Origin: Rathayibacter sp. VKM Ac-2759
GTDB lineage: Bacteria; Actinomycetota; Actinomycetes; Actinomycetales; Microbacteriaceae
NCBI RefSeq assembly: GCF_009834225.1
Contig: NZ_CP047176.1
Span: 868,001-932,000 of the forward strand
Direction of reading: 5' to 3'
DNA: 64,000 nucleotides
The notes under the pieces were generated by a model. That model made no database searches. It was given only the letters and a program-made list of their open reading frames with translations, and was not told the DNA's origin. How positions within the stretch are numbered: position 1 is the first letter of the stretch; the number at the start of each line of letters is the position of its first letter. Shown here piece after piece: positions 1 to 7,683 of this stretch. Position numbers and translations under genes: made by a program.

Positions 1-1608
1 GACTCCGACGCCGACACGATCACGCAGCCCCGGCTCGGCTTCACCGGCTGGCTGCGCTGGATGTGGCGGCAGCTGACGAGCATGCGCACGGCGCTGTTCC
101 TCCTGCTGCTGCTGGCGATCGCGGCGGTGCCCGGCTCGCTCGTGCCACAGCGCTCCTCCGACCCCAACGGCGTCACCCAGTACTTCGTCGACAACCCCGA
201 TCTGGCGCCTCTCCTCGACAAGGTGCAGGCCTTCGACACCTACACCTCGGCCTGGTTCTCGAGCATCTACCTGCTGCTGTTCATCTCGCTGATCGGCTGC
301 ATCATCCCGCGCACGAAGCACCACTTCGAGGCGATGCGCTCGCGGCCGCCGCGCACCCCCGCGCGCCTCCAGCGCCTCGCCGGGTACACCGTGCGCGAGG
401 TCGAGGGTGCGAGCGAGGCCGAGGCGATCGACTCCGCGCATGCGGTGCTGCGTCGCGCGGGCTACCGCGTCGAGCGCTACGACGACCCGCGCGGCCGGTG
501 GACGAGCGTCTCGGCCGAGCGCGGCTACCTCCGCGAGACCGGCAACCTCGTCTTCCACTCGGCGCTGGTCGGGATCCTCGTGGCCGTCGGAGTCGGCGGC
601 GGATTCGGGTACAGCGGTCAGCGCGTCCTCGTCGAGGGCGGGCAGGGCTTCGCCAACAACCTCGCGGCCTACGACTCCTTCAACCCCGGCCGCTTCTTCG
701 ACAGCAGCCAGCTCGACCCGTACCAGCTGACGCTCGACAGCCTCGACGTGCAGTACGAGGAGCAGAACCAGCAGGCGCTGGGGCAGCCCGTCGACTTCAC
801 GGCCAACGTGACGACCACCCAGCGCGGGGGCGGCACCGAGGACCGCACGATCAAGGTCAACGAGCCGCTCTCGATCGGCGGCACCAACGTCTACCTGCTC
901 GGCAACGGCTACGCGCCCACGATCACGGTGCGCGACCCGTCGGGGACGGCGATCTTCACCGACGCGGTGCCGTTCCTCCCGCAGGACGCGAACCTCACCT
1001 CGGTCGGCGTCGTGAAGGTGCCCGACGGGCTCGCCGAGCAGATCGGCATGACCGGGTTCTTCTACCCGACGCAGGACGAGCTCGCCTCGGGCGCCTCGAC
1101 CTCGATCTTCCCCGACCTGCAGTACCCCGTGCTCTCGCTGAACGTCTTCTCGGGCGACCTCGGCCTCGACACCGGCGTGCCCACCTCCGTCTACGTGCTG
1201 AACGTCGACTCGCTGACGCGGCTCACGGGCGGGGAGACGGGGGTCGCCTCGATCACCCTCAAGCCGGGGCAGACGGCCGACCTGCCGAACGGGCTCGGGA
1301 CGGTGACGTTCGAGAACGTCGGAGCCGACCCCTCCGTCGTGGGCACCGACAGCGTCAAGCGCTTCGCGTCCTTCGACATCCACCACGACGCCACGCAGAG
1401 CTGGGTGCTGCTGTTCGCGATCCTGGTGCTCGCGGGGCTGCTGACCTCGCTGTTCGTGCCGCGCCGACGGGTGTGGGTGAAGGCGACGACCGGTGCCGAC
1501 GGAGGCCTGACGCTCGAGTACGCGGGCCTCGCCCGCGGCGAGGACCCGCAACTGGTCCGCGCGGTGCGCGACGTGGCCGACCGCCACGCGCCGCTCGACG
1601 CGTCCTGA
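1..1608 (+). CDS. resB: Cytochrome c biogenesis protein ResB, 5' end outside window
   Basis: Membrane protein of System II cytochrome c maturation, which works with CcsB to deliver and attach haem on the outer face of the membrane. The frame is open from base 1, and the 20 codons before the first ATG (position 61) read as a typical ResB N-terminus (LGFTGWLRW), so the real start lies upstream. Visible are a first membrane segment at about residues 27-45, a second around 80-98 ending at a GCIIPR turn, a third near 180-198, a large external domain, and a C-terminal segment (WVLLFAILVLAGLL) followed by a basic tail. The stop is TGA. ccsB follows 82 bases downstream on the same strand. Confidence 0.93.
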   Translation, partial: DSDADTITQPRLGFTGWLRWMWRQLTSMRTALFLLLLLAIAAVPGSLVPQRSSDPNGVTQYFVDNPDLAPLLDKVQAFDTYTSAWFSSIYLLLFISLIGCIIPRTKHHFEAMRSRPPRTPARLQRLAGYTVREVEGASEAEAIDSAHAVLRRAGYRVERYDDPRGRWTSVSAERGYLRETGNLVFHSALVGILVAVGVGGGFGYSGQRVLVEGGQGFANNLAAYDSFNPGRFFDSSQLDPYQLTLDSLDVQYEEQNQQALGQPVDFTANVTTTQRGGGTEDRTIKVNEPLSIGGTNVYLLGNGYAPTITVRDPSGTAIFTDAVPFLPQDANLTSVGVVKVPDGLAEQIGMTGFFYPTQDELASGASTSIFPDLQYPVLSLNVFSGDLGLDTGVPTSVYVLNVDSLTRLTGGETGVASITLKPGQTADLPNGLGTVTFENVGADPSVVGTDSVKRFASFDIHHDATQSWVLLFAILVLAGLLTSLFVPRRRVWVKATTGADGGLTLEYAGLARGEDPQLVRAVRDVADRHAPLDAS

Positions 1609-1678
1609 CCGGCGCGCAGAGGAGGAAGGACGCCCTAACCTGTGCGTTCGCGCAGGGGCGGTGGCGGCCCGCAGCGAT

Positions 1679-1684
1679 TACCCT
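1679..1684 (+). promoter_or_regulatory. -10 box, leaderless start of ccsB
   Basis: TACCCT lies exactly 6 bases before GTG 1691, so transcription should begin at the start codon. The adjoining GAGGAG abuts the GTG directly and is too close to act as a normal ribosome binding site. Confidence 0.55.
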
Positions 1685-1690
1685 GAGGAG

Positions 1691-2743
1691 GTGATCGAGA
1701 CCCTTTCGCAGTACTCCGTGCTGTGCCTCTACTCCGCCATGGGCATCTATGCGCTGGCGTTCATCTTCTTCGCGGTCGACCTGGCCCGCCGAGCCTCGAT
1801 CGCCGACGGCGAGTCGATCGAGGTCGTGCAGGAGGCGGAGCGCGTCGCGTCCGCGGCCGCCGCCGACCGCGCGGCGAGCGGCAGGGCGACGGTGGCCGGC
1901 GGCTCCGGTCGCCCCACGGCGACGCTCTCGCGCCTGGGCAGCCGGGTCGAGGACGAGGTCTACAACGCCCCGGCGCGCTCGAAGGCGATGCGCATCGGCT
2001 TCTCGCTCACCCTGCTCGCCTTCGTGCTGCACCTCGGCGCCACCGTGCTCCGCGGCGTCGCGGCCGGCCGCGTGCCGTGGGCCAACATGTACGAGTTCTC
2101 GATCACGGGCACCCTGATCATCATCGGCGTGTTCCTCGCCGTGCAGCTGCGCTGGGACCTCCGCTTCCTCGGCGCGTTCATCACCGGGCTCGTGCTGGTG
2201 CTGCTCGGCGTCGCGACGGTCAACTACTACGTGGCAGTCGTGCCCCTGCCGCCCGCACTCCAGTCGTACTGGCTCGTGATCCACGTGCTCGTCGCGATCC
2301 TCGGCACGGCGTTCTTCGCCCTCGGCTTCGCTCTGTCCGTCACCCAGCTCCTCCAGTCGCGGAGGGAGGCGGAGGGCGAGTCGCCGCGCTCGGTCCTGCG
2401 GTTCCTCCGCACCCTCCCGAGCGCGCTGACGCTCGAGAACCTCGCCTACCGCGTCACGATCATCGGCTTCATCCTCTGGACCTTCACCCTCATCGCGGGC
2501 GCCGTCTGGGCCGAGAAGGCCTGGGGCCGCTACTGGGGCTGGGACACCAAGGAGGTCTGGACCTTCATCATCTGGACCATCTACGCCGGCTACATCCACG
2601 CCCGCGCGACCCGCGGCTGGCGCGGCACCCCCTCGGCCTGGCTCGCGATCATCGGCTTCGCGGCGGTCATGTTCAACTTCGGCGTCGTGAACGTCTTCTT
2701 CAAGGGGCTCCACGCCTACTCCGGCCTCGACACCGGCATGTGA
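1691..2743 (+). CDS. ccsB: Cytochrome c biogenesis protein CcsB/CcsA family
   Basis: Haem-handling partner of ResB in System II cytochrome c maturation. About eight membrane segments are visible. The diagnostic tryptophan-rich haem motif (WGRYWGWDTKEVW) lies near residues 277-289, followed by a conserved His-containing helix (YAGYIHARATR). A cytoplasmic loop of about 50 residues, rich in Ala and Ser, follows the first helix. I place the start at GTG 1691 because the protein then begins VIETLSQYS as in relatives and a TACCCT -10 box sits 6 bases upstream; an upstream in-frame GTG at 1661 would add ten unlikely residues. The protein is 350 residues. Confidence 0.93.
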   Translation: MIETLSQYSVLCLYSAMGIYALAFIFFAVDLARRASIADGESIEVVQEAERVASAAAADRAASGRATVAGGSGRPTATLSRLGSRVEDEVYNAPARSKAMRIGFSLTLLAFVLHLGATVLRGVAAGRVPWANMYEFSITGTLIIIGVFLAVQLRWDLRFLGAFITGLVLVLLGVATVNYYVAVVPLPPALQSYWLVIHVLVAILGTAFFALGFALSVTQLLQSRREAEGESPRSVLRFLRTLPSALTLENLAYRVTIIGFILWTFTLIAGAVWAEKAWGRYWGWDTKEVWTFIIWTIYAGYIHARATRGWRGTPSAWLAIIGFAAVMFNFGVVNVFFKGLHAYSGLDTGM

Positions 2744-2849
2744 TCGGCGGGCGCCGACGACGCCATTCGCGGCGTTGTCGTCGGGGCACGTAGCTCCGCT
2801 ACGAACCCCTCCTCCGCCTTGCGACTGACGCCGTCGGCACCCGCCGATC
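2742..2849. repeat. Inverted repeat of about 108 bp after ccsB
   Basis: The arms 2742-2760 (GATCGGCGGGCGCCGACGA) and about 2831-2849 are near-perfect inverse complements. Between them is a smaller ACGCC/GGCGT stem and a stretch with a CGTAGC...GCTACG palindrome. It begins inside the ccsB stop codon, so it may terminate ccsB or be a REP-like element. It encodes no plausible protein. Confidence 0.6.
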
Positions 2850-2904
2850 CAGGGGGTGCGGCTCGGAGAGTGCGCCGATCCAGGGGGTGCGGCTATGGAG
2901 AGTG
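2843..2904. repeat. Two direct copies of a 31-bp unit
   Basis: GCCGATCCAGGGGGTGCGGCT occurs at 2843-2863 and again at 2874-2894, each followed by a GGAGAGTGCGCC-like tail. The first copy overlaps the right arm of the preceding inverted repeat. No gene is seen here. Confidence 0.7.
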
Positions 2905-3004
2905 CGCCCGCCCGTGATCGATCCGGCGCGAACGGCTCGTCCGAGTCGCTTCAGGGAGCCGTTCGTGACGGATCGACTGCTGTGCGGACGATCCTGTTGG
3001 CGGT

Positions 3005-3089
3005 GGTGGGTCTCGATACGACCCTGCAGGGCTACTCATCGCTGCTTGCTGATCGAGTAGCCCGCGGAGCGGGCGTATCGAGATCCACC
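3005..3089. repeat. Palindromic dispersed element, paired copy
   Basis: The arms 3005-3020 (GGTGGGTCTCGATACG) and 3074-3089 match in inverse complement at 15 of 16 positions. Inner segments GGGCTACTC and GAGTAGCCC also pair, so the whole 85 bp can fold as one long hairpin. Single half-units related to it occur near 18122 and 58331. It lies just past the nucleoside hydrolase stop and could also act as its terminator. Confidence 0.7.
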
Positions 3090-3099
3090 CGATCCGGGG

Positions 3100-4065
3100 C
3101 TACTCGGCCGGCGCGGCGGCGCCGCCCGTGATGACGTCGATCAGGTGCGGGGCGAAGGGGGCGTCGAGGGCGAGCACGTAGCGGGTGCGCGAGCCCTCGG
3201 GGTGCACGTCGCGGTAGATGCCGCGCAGGTCGGGCAGGGTCTGGCCGCGGCCGGGGCCCGAGGTCGCGTCGACCGCGACCGGCACGCGCGGTGCGGAGGC
3301 GAGGCCCAGCGCCTCGACGGCGATCGCGGCGGCCATCGGGTCGTGCAGGGCCGCGGTGCGCACGCCGAAGTGGCCGACGTAGAAGTCGAAGTAGAAGTCG
3401 AGTGCGCGCCCGATCGTCTCGGCCAGCGGATCGGCCGAGCCGAGCAGCACCGCGCGGTGCTCCTCCGTCATCAGGTGCCGCATGGTGACATCGAGCGGAA
3501 CGAGTGTCAGATCCCAGTCGGCGGCGACGACCTCGGCGGCCGCGGCGGGGTCGTGGAAGATGTTGGCCTCCGCCACCGCGCTGATGTTGCCCGGCACGAG
3601 CGCCGCGCCGCCCATCACCGTGACGGAGTGCAGCAGCGACGGCAGCTCGGGGTGCTTGCGCAGCGCGAGGGCGATGTTCGTGAGCGGGCCGATCGCCACG
3701 AGGCGCAGCTCGCCGGCGTGCTCGCGGGCGAGACGGAGGAGGAGGTCGGCCGGGTCCTCGTCGACCGGCTCGGCGCCGGAGGGCAGGTCGACGTCTCCGA
3801 TGCCGTTGTCGCCGTGCACGTAGGGGGCGCCGCCGGCGTACGCCTCCTCGAGGAAGTCGTGGGCGCCGATCGCGACGGGGATGTCGGTGCGGCCGGCGAG
3901 CGCGAGCAGGCCGAGGCTGTTCGCCGCGGCCTGGCGGGCGTCGGTGTTGCCGCTCACGGTGCTGATGCCGACGAGGTCGGCGAGCGGGGAGCGCAGCAGG
4001 TAGGCGAGGGCGAGCGAGTCGTCGATGCCGGTGTCGCAATCGAGGAAGACGGGAACGGCGGGCAC
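3100..4065 (-). CDS. Inosine/uridine-preferring nucleoside hydrolase family protein
   Basis: Predicted to hydrolyse the N-glycosidic bond of ribonucleosides, releasing base and ribose in the cytoplasm. The family signature DCDTGIDD at residues 9-16 provides the calcium-binding aspartates, the GNTDARQAAANSL segment lies near residue 40, and the late AALHDPMAA segment carries the conserved His-Asp pair. I choose GTG 4065 because GGAGA lies 5 bases upstream and the protein then starts directly before the first beta strand; an ATG at 4125 would add 20 basic residues. Length is 321 residues, normal for the family. It is divergent from the GntR regulator next door. Substrate specificity cannot be read from sequence. 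Confidence 0.9.
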   Translation of the reverse strand: MPAVPVFLDCDTGIDDSLALAYLLRSPLADLVGISTVSGNTDARQAAANSLGLLALAGRTDIPVAIGAHDFLEEAYAGGAPYVHGDNGIGDVDLPSGAEPVDEDPADLLLRLAREHAGELRLVAIGPLTNIALALRKHPELPSLLHSVTVMGGAALVPGNISAVAEANIFHDPAAAAEVVAADWDLTLVPLDVTMRHLMTEEHRAVLLGSADPLAETIGRALDFYFDFYVGHFGVRTAALHDPMAAAIAVEALGLASAPRVPVAVDATSGPGRGQTLPDLRGIYRDVHPEGSRTRYVLALDAPFAPHLIDVITGGAAAPAE

Positions 4066-4213
4066 GGGTCTCCGATCAGAGGGGGAGGAGGGGTGCGGCG
4101 GGCGACGGCGGCCGAGCGCCTCCATTCTGGCCCTTCTGCACCACTCGGTTCACCACGCCGCCGGTACCCTGGCTGTGCGCGGTCGTCCGTCCGCCGACAG
4201 CTGAGGAGGACCG

Positions 4214-4921
4214 GTGCCGCGCCCCTCGCTCGTCTCGACCGTCGCCGACGCCCTGCTCGACGACATCGTCGCGGGTCGCATCCCGGTCGGCTCCGAGCTG
4301 CCGAGCGAGGCCGAGCTGGCCCTCGCGCACGATGTGAGCCGCGCGACGATGCGCGAGGCGCTGGGGCGGCTCCAGGGGCTCAACGTGATCGACGCGCGGC
4401 GCGGCAAGCGCGGCGCCGTGAACCCGGTCGAGCGCTGGAGCGATCTCGAGCCGATCCTCCGGGCGACGTCCTCCGGGGTCGACTCGGAGGCGGCGTCGCT
4501 GCACCTGATCGAGGTGCGCGAGATGATCGAGACCGGCGCCGCGGCCCTCGCCGCCACCCGGCGCTCCGAGGCCGATCTCGAGCGGATGGCGGCGGAGCTC
4601 GACCGGATGCGCACCGCCCACGACGAGGGCGACCTCGCCGGCTTCGTGGCCGCCGACATCGCCTTCCACGACGTGATCCTCGCCGCGACCGGCAACGTCT
4701 TCGTCGCGGCCGTCTTCGCTCCGCTCGCCAAGGTGATGCGCTCCAAGCGCGAGCAGACCTCGGCGCTGGTGCAGATCCAGGAGAACGCGCTGATCAAGCA
4801 CCGCGCGGTGCTCGACGCGATCCGCTCGGGAGACGCGGAGGCGTCGCGCGCCGCGATGGCGGATCACATCGCGCAGACGGCCGAGGACCTCCGCCGCTAC
4901 GTCCTGCCGCCGCGCGAGTAG
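4214..4921 (+). CDS. GntR family (FadR/FCD subfamily) transcriptional regulator
   Basis: DNA-binding regulator of 235 residues. The N-terminal winged helix (about residues 3-70) contains the characteristic PSEAELALAHDVSRATMREAL helix-turn-helix. The all-helical FCD effector domain (about 90-225) has the FHDVILAATGN and IKHRAVLDAI segments that supply metal- or ligand-binding residues in this subfamily. GTG 4214 is preceded by a strong AGGAGG. Likely targets are the divergent nucleoside hydrolase and the downstream acid-sugar genes; FCD regulators commonly respond to organic or sugar acids. The palindrome at 5311-5326 is a candidate operator. Confidence 0.9.
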   Translation: MPRPSLVSTVADALLDDIVAGRIPVGSELPSEAELALAHDVSRATMREALGRLQGLNVIDARRGKRGAVNPVERWSDLEPILRATSSGVDSEAASLHLIEVREMIETGAAALAATRRSEADLERMAAELDRMRTAHDEGDLAGFVAADIAFHDVILAATGNVFVAAVFAPLAKVMRSKREQTSALVQIQENALIKHRAVLDAIRSGDAEASRAAMADHIAQTAEDLRRYVLPPRE

Positions 4922-4924
4922 CGG

Positions 4925-5269
4925 CTAGGAGACGTTCGCCCGCGCGTAGCCGAGCGCCGTCACCACGTGCGGCGCCCAGAGCTCGATCGCGGCCCGGTCG
5001 TCGTCGAGGCGCGGCACCGTGACCCACTCCTTGAGCGTCCGAGCTCCCATCACCACGGGCTCGGCACGACCCTCGGCGATCAGGTCGAGCGTGTCCTGGC
5101 GCGTCAGCTTCACGATGAGCTGCGCGTCGTGGCTGAGGAAGCAGGCGATCCGCCCGCGGAAGCGGATCGCGGGGGAGCCGAACATCGTGGCGATGTCGAC
5201 GTCGTCGATGCGGCAGTGCTCGATCAGATCCTCGAGCAGGAGGCGGCGGGCCTCGATCGGGACGGTCAT
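4925..5269 (-). CDS. TfoX N-terminal-domain-like small protein
   Basis: A 114-residue protein resembling the TfoX N-terminal domain, with the family's MFGSPAIRFRGRIACF strand pair, a LIVKL segment and a C-terminal MGARTLKEWVTVP element. Its role is unknown; related stand-alone domains are common in actinobacteria. I start it at ATG 5269 (MTVPIEARR), where similarity begins; the frame stays open further upstream but reads as low-quality sequence running through the promoter of the divergent kinase gene. It ends 3 bases from the GntR gene, tail to tail. Confidence 0.7.
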   Translation of the reverse strand: MTVPIEARRLLLEDLIEHCRIDDVDIATMFGSPAIRFRGRIACFLSHDAQLIVKLTRQDTLDLIAEGRAEPVVMGARTLKEWVTVPRLDDDRAAIELWAPHVVTALGYARANVS

Positions 5270-5290
5270 GCCGGGGATGCTACTCGCACC

Positions 5291-5318
5291 TTGACGCGGC
5301 CGTTCCGACTTGTATGAT
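5291..5318 (+). promoter_or_regulatory. Promoter of the acid-sugar kinase operon
   Basis: A -35 box TTGACG (5291-5296) and a -10 box TATGAT (5313-5318) are separated by 16 bases, close to the sigma-70 consensus. Transcription should start near 5325, giving a short leader with GAAGGAG before GTG 5347. Confidence 0.7.
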
Positions 5319-5326
5319 ATCTGACA
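5311..5326. promoter_or_regulatory. Candidate GntR-type operator overlapping the -10 box
   Basis: TGTATGATATCTGACA is a symmetrical site of the form TGTnnGATATCnnACA. It covers the -10 box and presumed start of transcription, so a bound regulator would block the promoter. The neighbouring FCD-type GntR protein is the obvious candidate to bind it; this is inference. Confidence 0.55.
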
Positions 5327-5346
5327 CCAAGGACGAAGGAGTACCG

Positions 5347-6768
5347 GTGATCTCGGAAGCCACACTGCTCGCGCAGCACCCCGGCGAGGTGTCCGTCGAG
5401 GCGGAGGCCGTTGCGCGGACCCGCACCGAGCGGACCCCGATCCTGATCGTGCTCGACGACGACCCGACGGGCACGCAGTCGGTCGCCGACCTCCCCGTGC
5501 TGACGGCCTGGAGCGAGGACGACCTCCGCTGGGCCCTGCAGACCGGCGCCCCCGCCGTCTACGTGCTCACGAACACCCGGAGTCTCGCGCCCGGGACCGC
5601 GGCGGCGCTCACTCGCGAGATCGTCGCCGGCACGCTCGCCGCCTCCCGCGCACTCGAGGTCCCGGTCGCCTTCGTCAGCCGCAGCGACTCCACCCTCCGC
5701 GGGCACTTCCCGCTCGAGACCGACGAGATCGCGGCGGCCGTCGGCAGTGTCGACGCCGTGATCCTCGTCCCCGCGTTCCCCGACGCCGGCCGCGTCACGA
5801 TCGGCGGCGTGCACTACATGCGCGGCGCCGAGGGGCTCCAGCCCGTCGCCGAGACCGAGTTCGCGCGCGACTCCACCTTCGGCTACGCCCACTCCGACCT
5901 CCGCGAGTGGGTCGAGGAGAAGACGGCCGGTCAGTGGCCGGCCGAGCGGGTCGTCTCCCTCGACCTCGGCACGATCCGGGCGGGCGCCGAAGCGATCGCC
6001 GCCGTGCTCGCACCGCTGACCGGCGGAGTGCCCGTGGTGGTCGACGCCGTCACCGAGAACGATCTGCGCCTCCTGGCCCTGGGCCTCGCGGCGGCGGAGG
6101 AGGCCGGTGCGCGCCTGCTCTACCGGGTCGGCCCGCCGTTCGTGCGCGCCCGCATCGGGCAGGAGGTGCACGCGCCGCTCACCGCCGCCGAGATCTTCCC
6201 CGAGGAGGCGCCCGCCGACACCGCGCGCGGCGGTCTCGTGGTCGTCGGCTCGCACGTCGGACTCACCTCGCGCCAGCTCGCACGCCTCGCGGCGACCGGC
6301 ACGCTGAGCGCCGTGCTCGAGATCGACGTCGACGCGGCCGTCGATCCGTCGCGCGCCCCGGCGCACCTGGCGTCGCTCGTCGAGGAGGCGGCCCGGGCCC
6401 TGGGCGAGGGCGACGTCGCCGTGCACACCAGCCGCTCGCTGCGCCGCACCGACGACCCGCAGGAGAGCCTCGACATCTCACGGCGTGTCTCGGCGGCCGT
6501 CGTCGAGGTGGTGCAGGGCGTGCTCGCCCGGCTGCGCCCGCGCTTCGTGATCGCCAAGGGCGGCATCACCTCGAGCGACGTCGCCTCGAAGGGCCTCTCC
6601 GTGCGCCGCGCGATCGTCCGCGGCCCGATGCTGCCCGGCATCGTCTCGCTGTGGGAGCCCGTCGACGGCCCCGCCGCGGGCATCCCCTACATCGTGTTCG
6701 CCGGCAATGTCGGCGACGACGACTCGCTGGCGCAGGTCGCCGCGATCCTCCGCGCCCCGTCCCTCTGA
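5347..6768 (+). CDS. Four-carbon acid sugar kinase family protein (DUF1537)
   Basis: ATP-dependent kinase of the OtnK/DtnK family, which phosphorylates 3-oxo-tetronates or threonate/erythronate during catabolism of four-carbon sugar acids. The N-terminal substrate domain opens with the signature DDDPTGTQSVADL (about residues 37-49). The C-terminal nucleotide domain has AKGGITSSDVASKGL followed by GPMLPGIVSLW and a VFAGNVGDDDSL loop. Start: GTG 5347 has a proper GAAGGAG upstream, whereas the in-frame ATG at 5314 lies inside the promoter. Length 473 residues, usual for the family. The dehydrogenase gene follows after 17 bases, so they form an operon. Which acid is used cannot be told. Confidence 0.88.
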   Translation: MISEATLLAQHPGEVSVEAEAVARTRTERTPILIVLDDDPTGTQSVADLPVLTAWSEDDLRWALQTGAPAVYVLTNTRSLAPGTAAALTREIVAGTLAASRALEVPVAFVSRSDSTLRGHFPLETDEIAAAVGSVDAVILVPAFPDAGRVTIGGVHYMRGAEGLQPVAETEFARDSTFGYAHSDLREWVEEKTAGQWPAERVVSLDLGTIRAGAEAIAAVLAPLTGGVPVVVDAVTENDLRLLALGLAAAEEAGARLLYRVGPPFVRARIGQEVHAPLTAAEIFPEEAPADTARGGLVVVGSHVGLTSRQLARLAATGTLSAVLEIDVDAAVDPSRAPAHLASLVEEAARALGEGDVAVHTSRSLRRTDDPQESLDISRRVSAAVVEVVQGVLARLRPRFVIAKGGITSSDVASKGLSVRRAIVRGPMLPGIVSLWEPVDGPAAGIPYIVFAGNVGDDDSLAQVAAILRAPSL

Positions 6769-6785
6769 CCCCTCTGGAGACCCTC

Positions 6786-7682
6786 GTGCCCGCCTACACC
6801 GTCGCCGTCCTCGGACTCGGCGCCATGGGACTCCCCATGGCCACCCGTCTCGCCGGCTCCCTCACCGTCCACGGCTTCGACATCGCCGAGCCGCGCCTCG
6901 AGCTGGCCCACGAGGCCGGCATCCGGCCGTTCGGCTCCGCCCGGGAGGCGGTGGCGGGGGCGGACGCGACGCTCCTCGCCGTGCGCAACAGCGCGCAGCT
7001 GCGCGAAGTGCTCTTCGGTGGCGCGGGGGCCGAGGGGATCGCCACGGCGCTCGTCCCCGGCTCCGTCGTCATCATGACCAGCACCGTCGGCATCACGGAC
7101 GTCGTCGACGTGGCGGCCGCGCTCGCCGAGCACGGCGTCGAGCTGGTCGACGCCCCGCTCAGCGGCGGGCCCGTCCGCGCGGGCGAGGGCGATCTGCTGA
7201 TCGTCGTCGGCGCGACCCCGGCCGCGCGCGAGAAGGCGCAGCCGGTGCTCGACCTCCTGGCGTCGACGCTGAGCGTCATCGGCGATCGCCCGGGCGACGG
7301 TCAGGCCTTCAAGACCGTCAACCAGCTGCTCTGCGGCGTGCACATCGCGGCCGGCGCCGAGGCCCTGGCGCTCGCCGCGACGCTGGGCCTCGACCCCGCG
7401 GCGACGCTCGAGACGCTGTCGGCCGGCGCGGCGGGCTCGTTCATGCTCGCGAACCGAGGCCCGCGGATGCTGCAGGCCGGCGACGAGGGCGGGGCGGAGG
7501 TGCTCAGCCGCCTCGACATCTTCGTCAAGGACCTCGGGATCGTGACGACCGCCGCGCGTGCGGCCGGTCTCGCGACTCCGGTCGCCGCCGCCGCCGAGCA
7601 GCTCTTCCTGCTCGGCGCCGCGCACGGACTGGCCGCCGCCGACGACTCCGCCGTCATCTCGGTGATCGCGCCCGCCGACTGA
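6786..7682 (+). CDS. NAD(P)-dependent 3-hydroxyacid dehydrogenase, L-threonate dehydrogenase-like
   Basis: Member of the 3-hydroxyisobutyrate dehydrogenase family, 298 residues. It has the N-terminal nucleotide-binding motif VLGLGAMGLPMA, the substrate loop DAPLSGGPVRAGEGDL and the catalytic lysine helix (FKTVNQLLCG). Beside a DUF1537 kinase the best assignment is LtnD-like: oxidation of L-threonate (or D-erythronate) to the 2-oxo acid, which is isomerised and phosphorylated. GTG 6786 is preceded by GGAGA. 2-hydroxy-3-oxopropionate reductase is a possible alternative. No isomerase (OtnI) or decarboxylase (OtnC) gene is visible nearby. Confidence 0.85.
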   Translation: MPAYTVAVLGLGAMGLPMATRLAGSLTVHGFDIAEPRLELAHEAGIRPFGSAREAVAGADATLLAVRNSAQLREVLFGGAGAEGIATALVPGSVVIMTSTVGITDVVDVAAALAEHGVELVDAPLSGGPVRAGEGDLLIVVGATPAAREKAQPVLDLLASTLSVIGDRPGDGQAFKTVNQLLCGVHIAAGAEALALAATLGLDPAATLETLSAGAAGSFMLANRGPRMLQAGDEGGAEVLSRLDIFVKDLGIVTTAARAAGLATPVAAAAEQLFLLGAAHGLAAADDSAVISVIAPAD

Positions 7683-7683
7683 G

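Noticed and set aside
2856..3131. Small plus-strand frame in the gap after ccsB
   Set aside because: It is made of the direct repeat and the palindromic element, and its end overlaps the nucleoside hydrolase gene.
3145..5022. Long plus-strand open frame opposite the nucleoside hydrolase
   Set aside because: It crosses the hydrolase gene and, in another frame, the GntR gene; low-complexity and without recognisable motifs.
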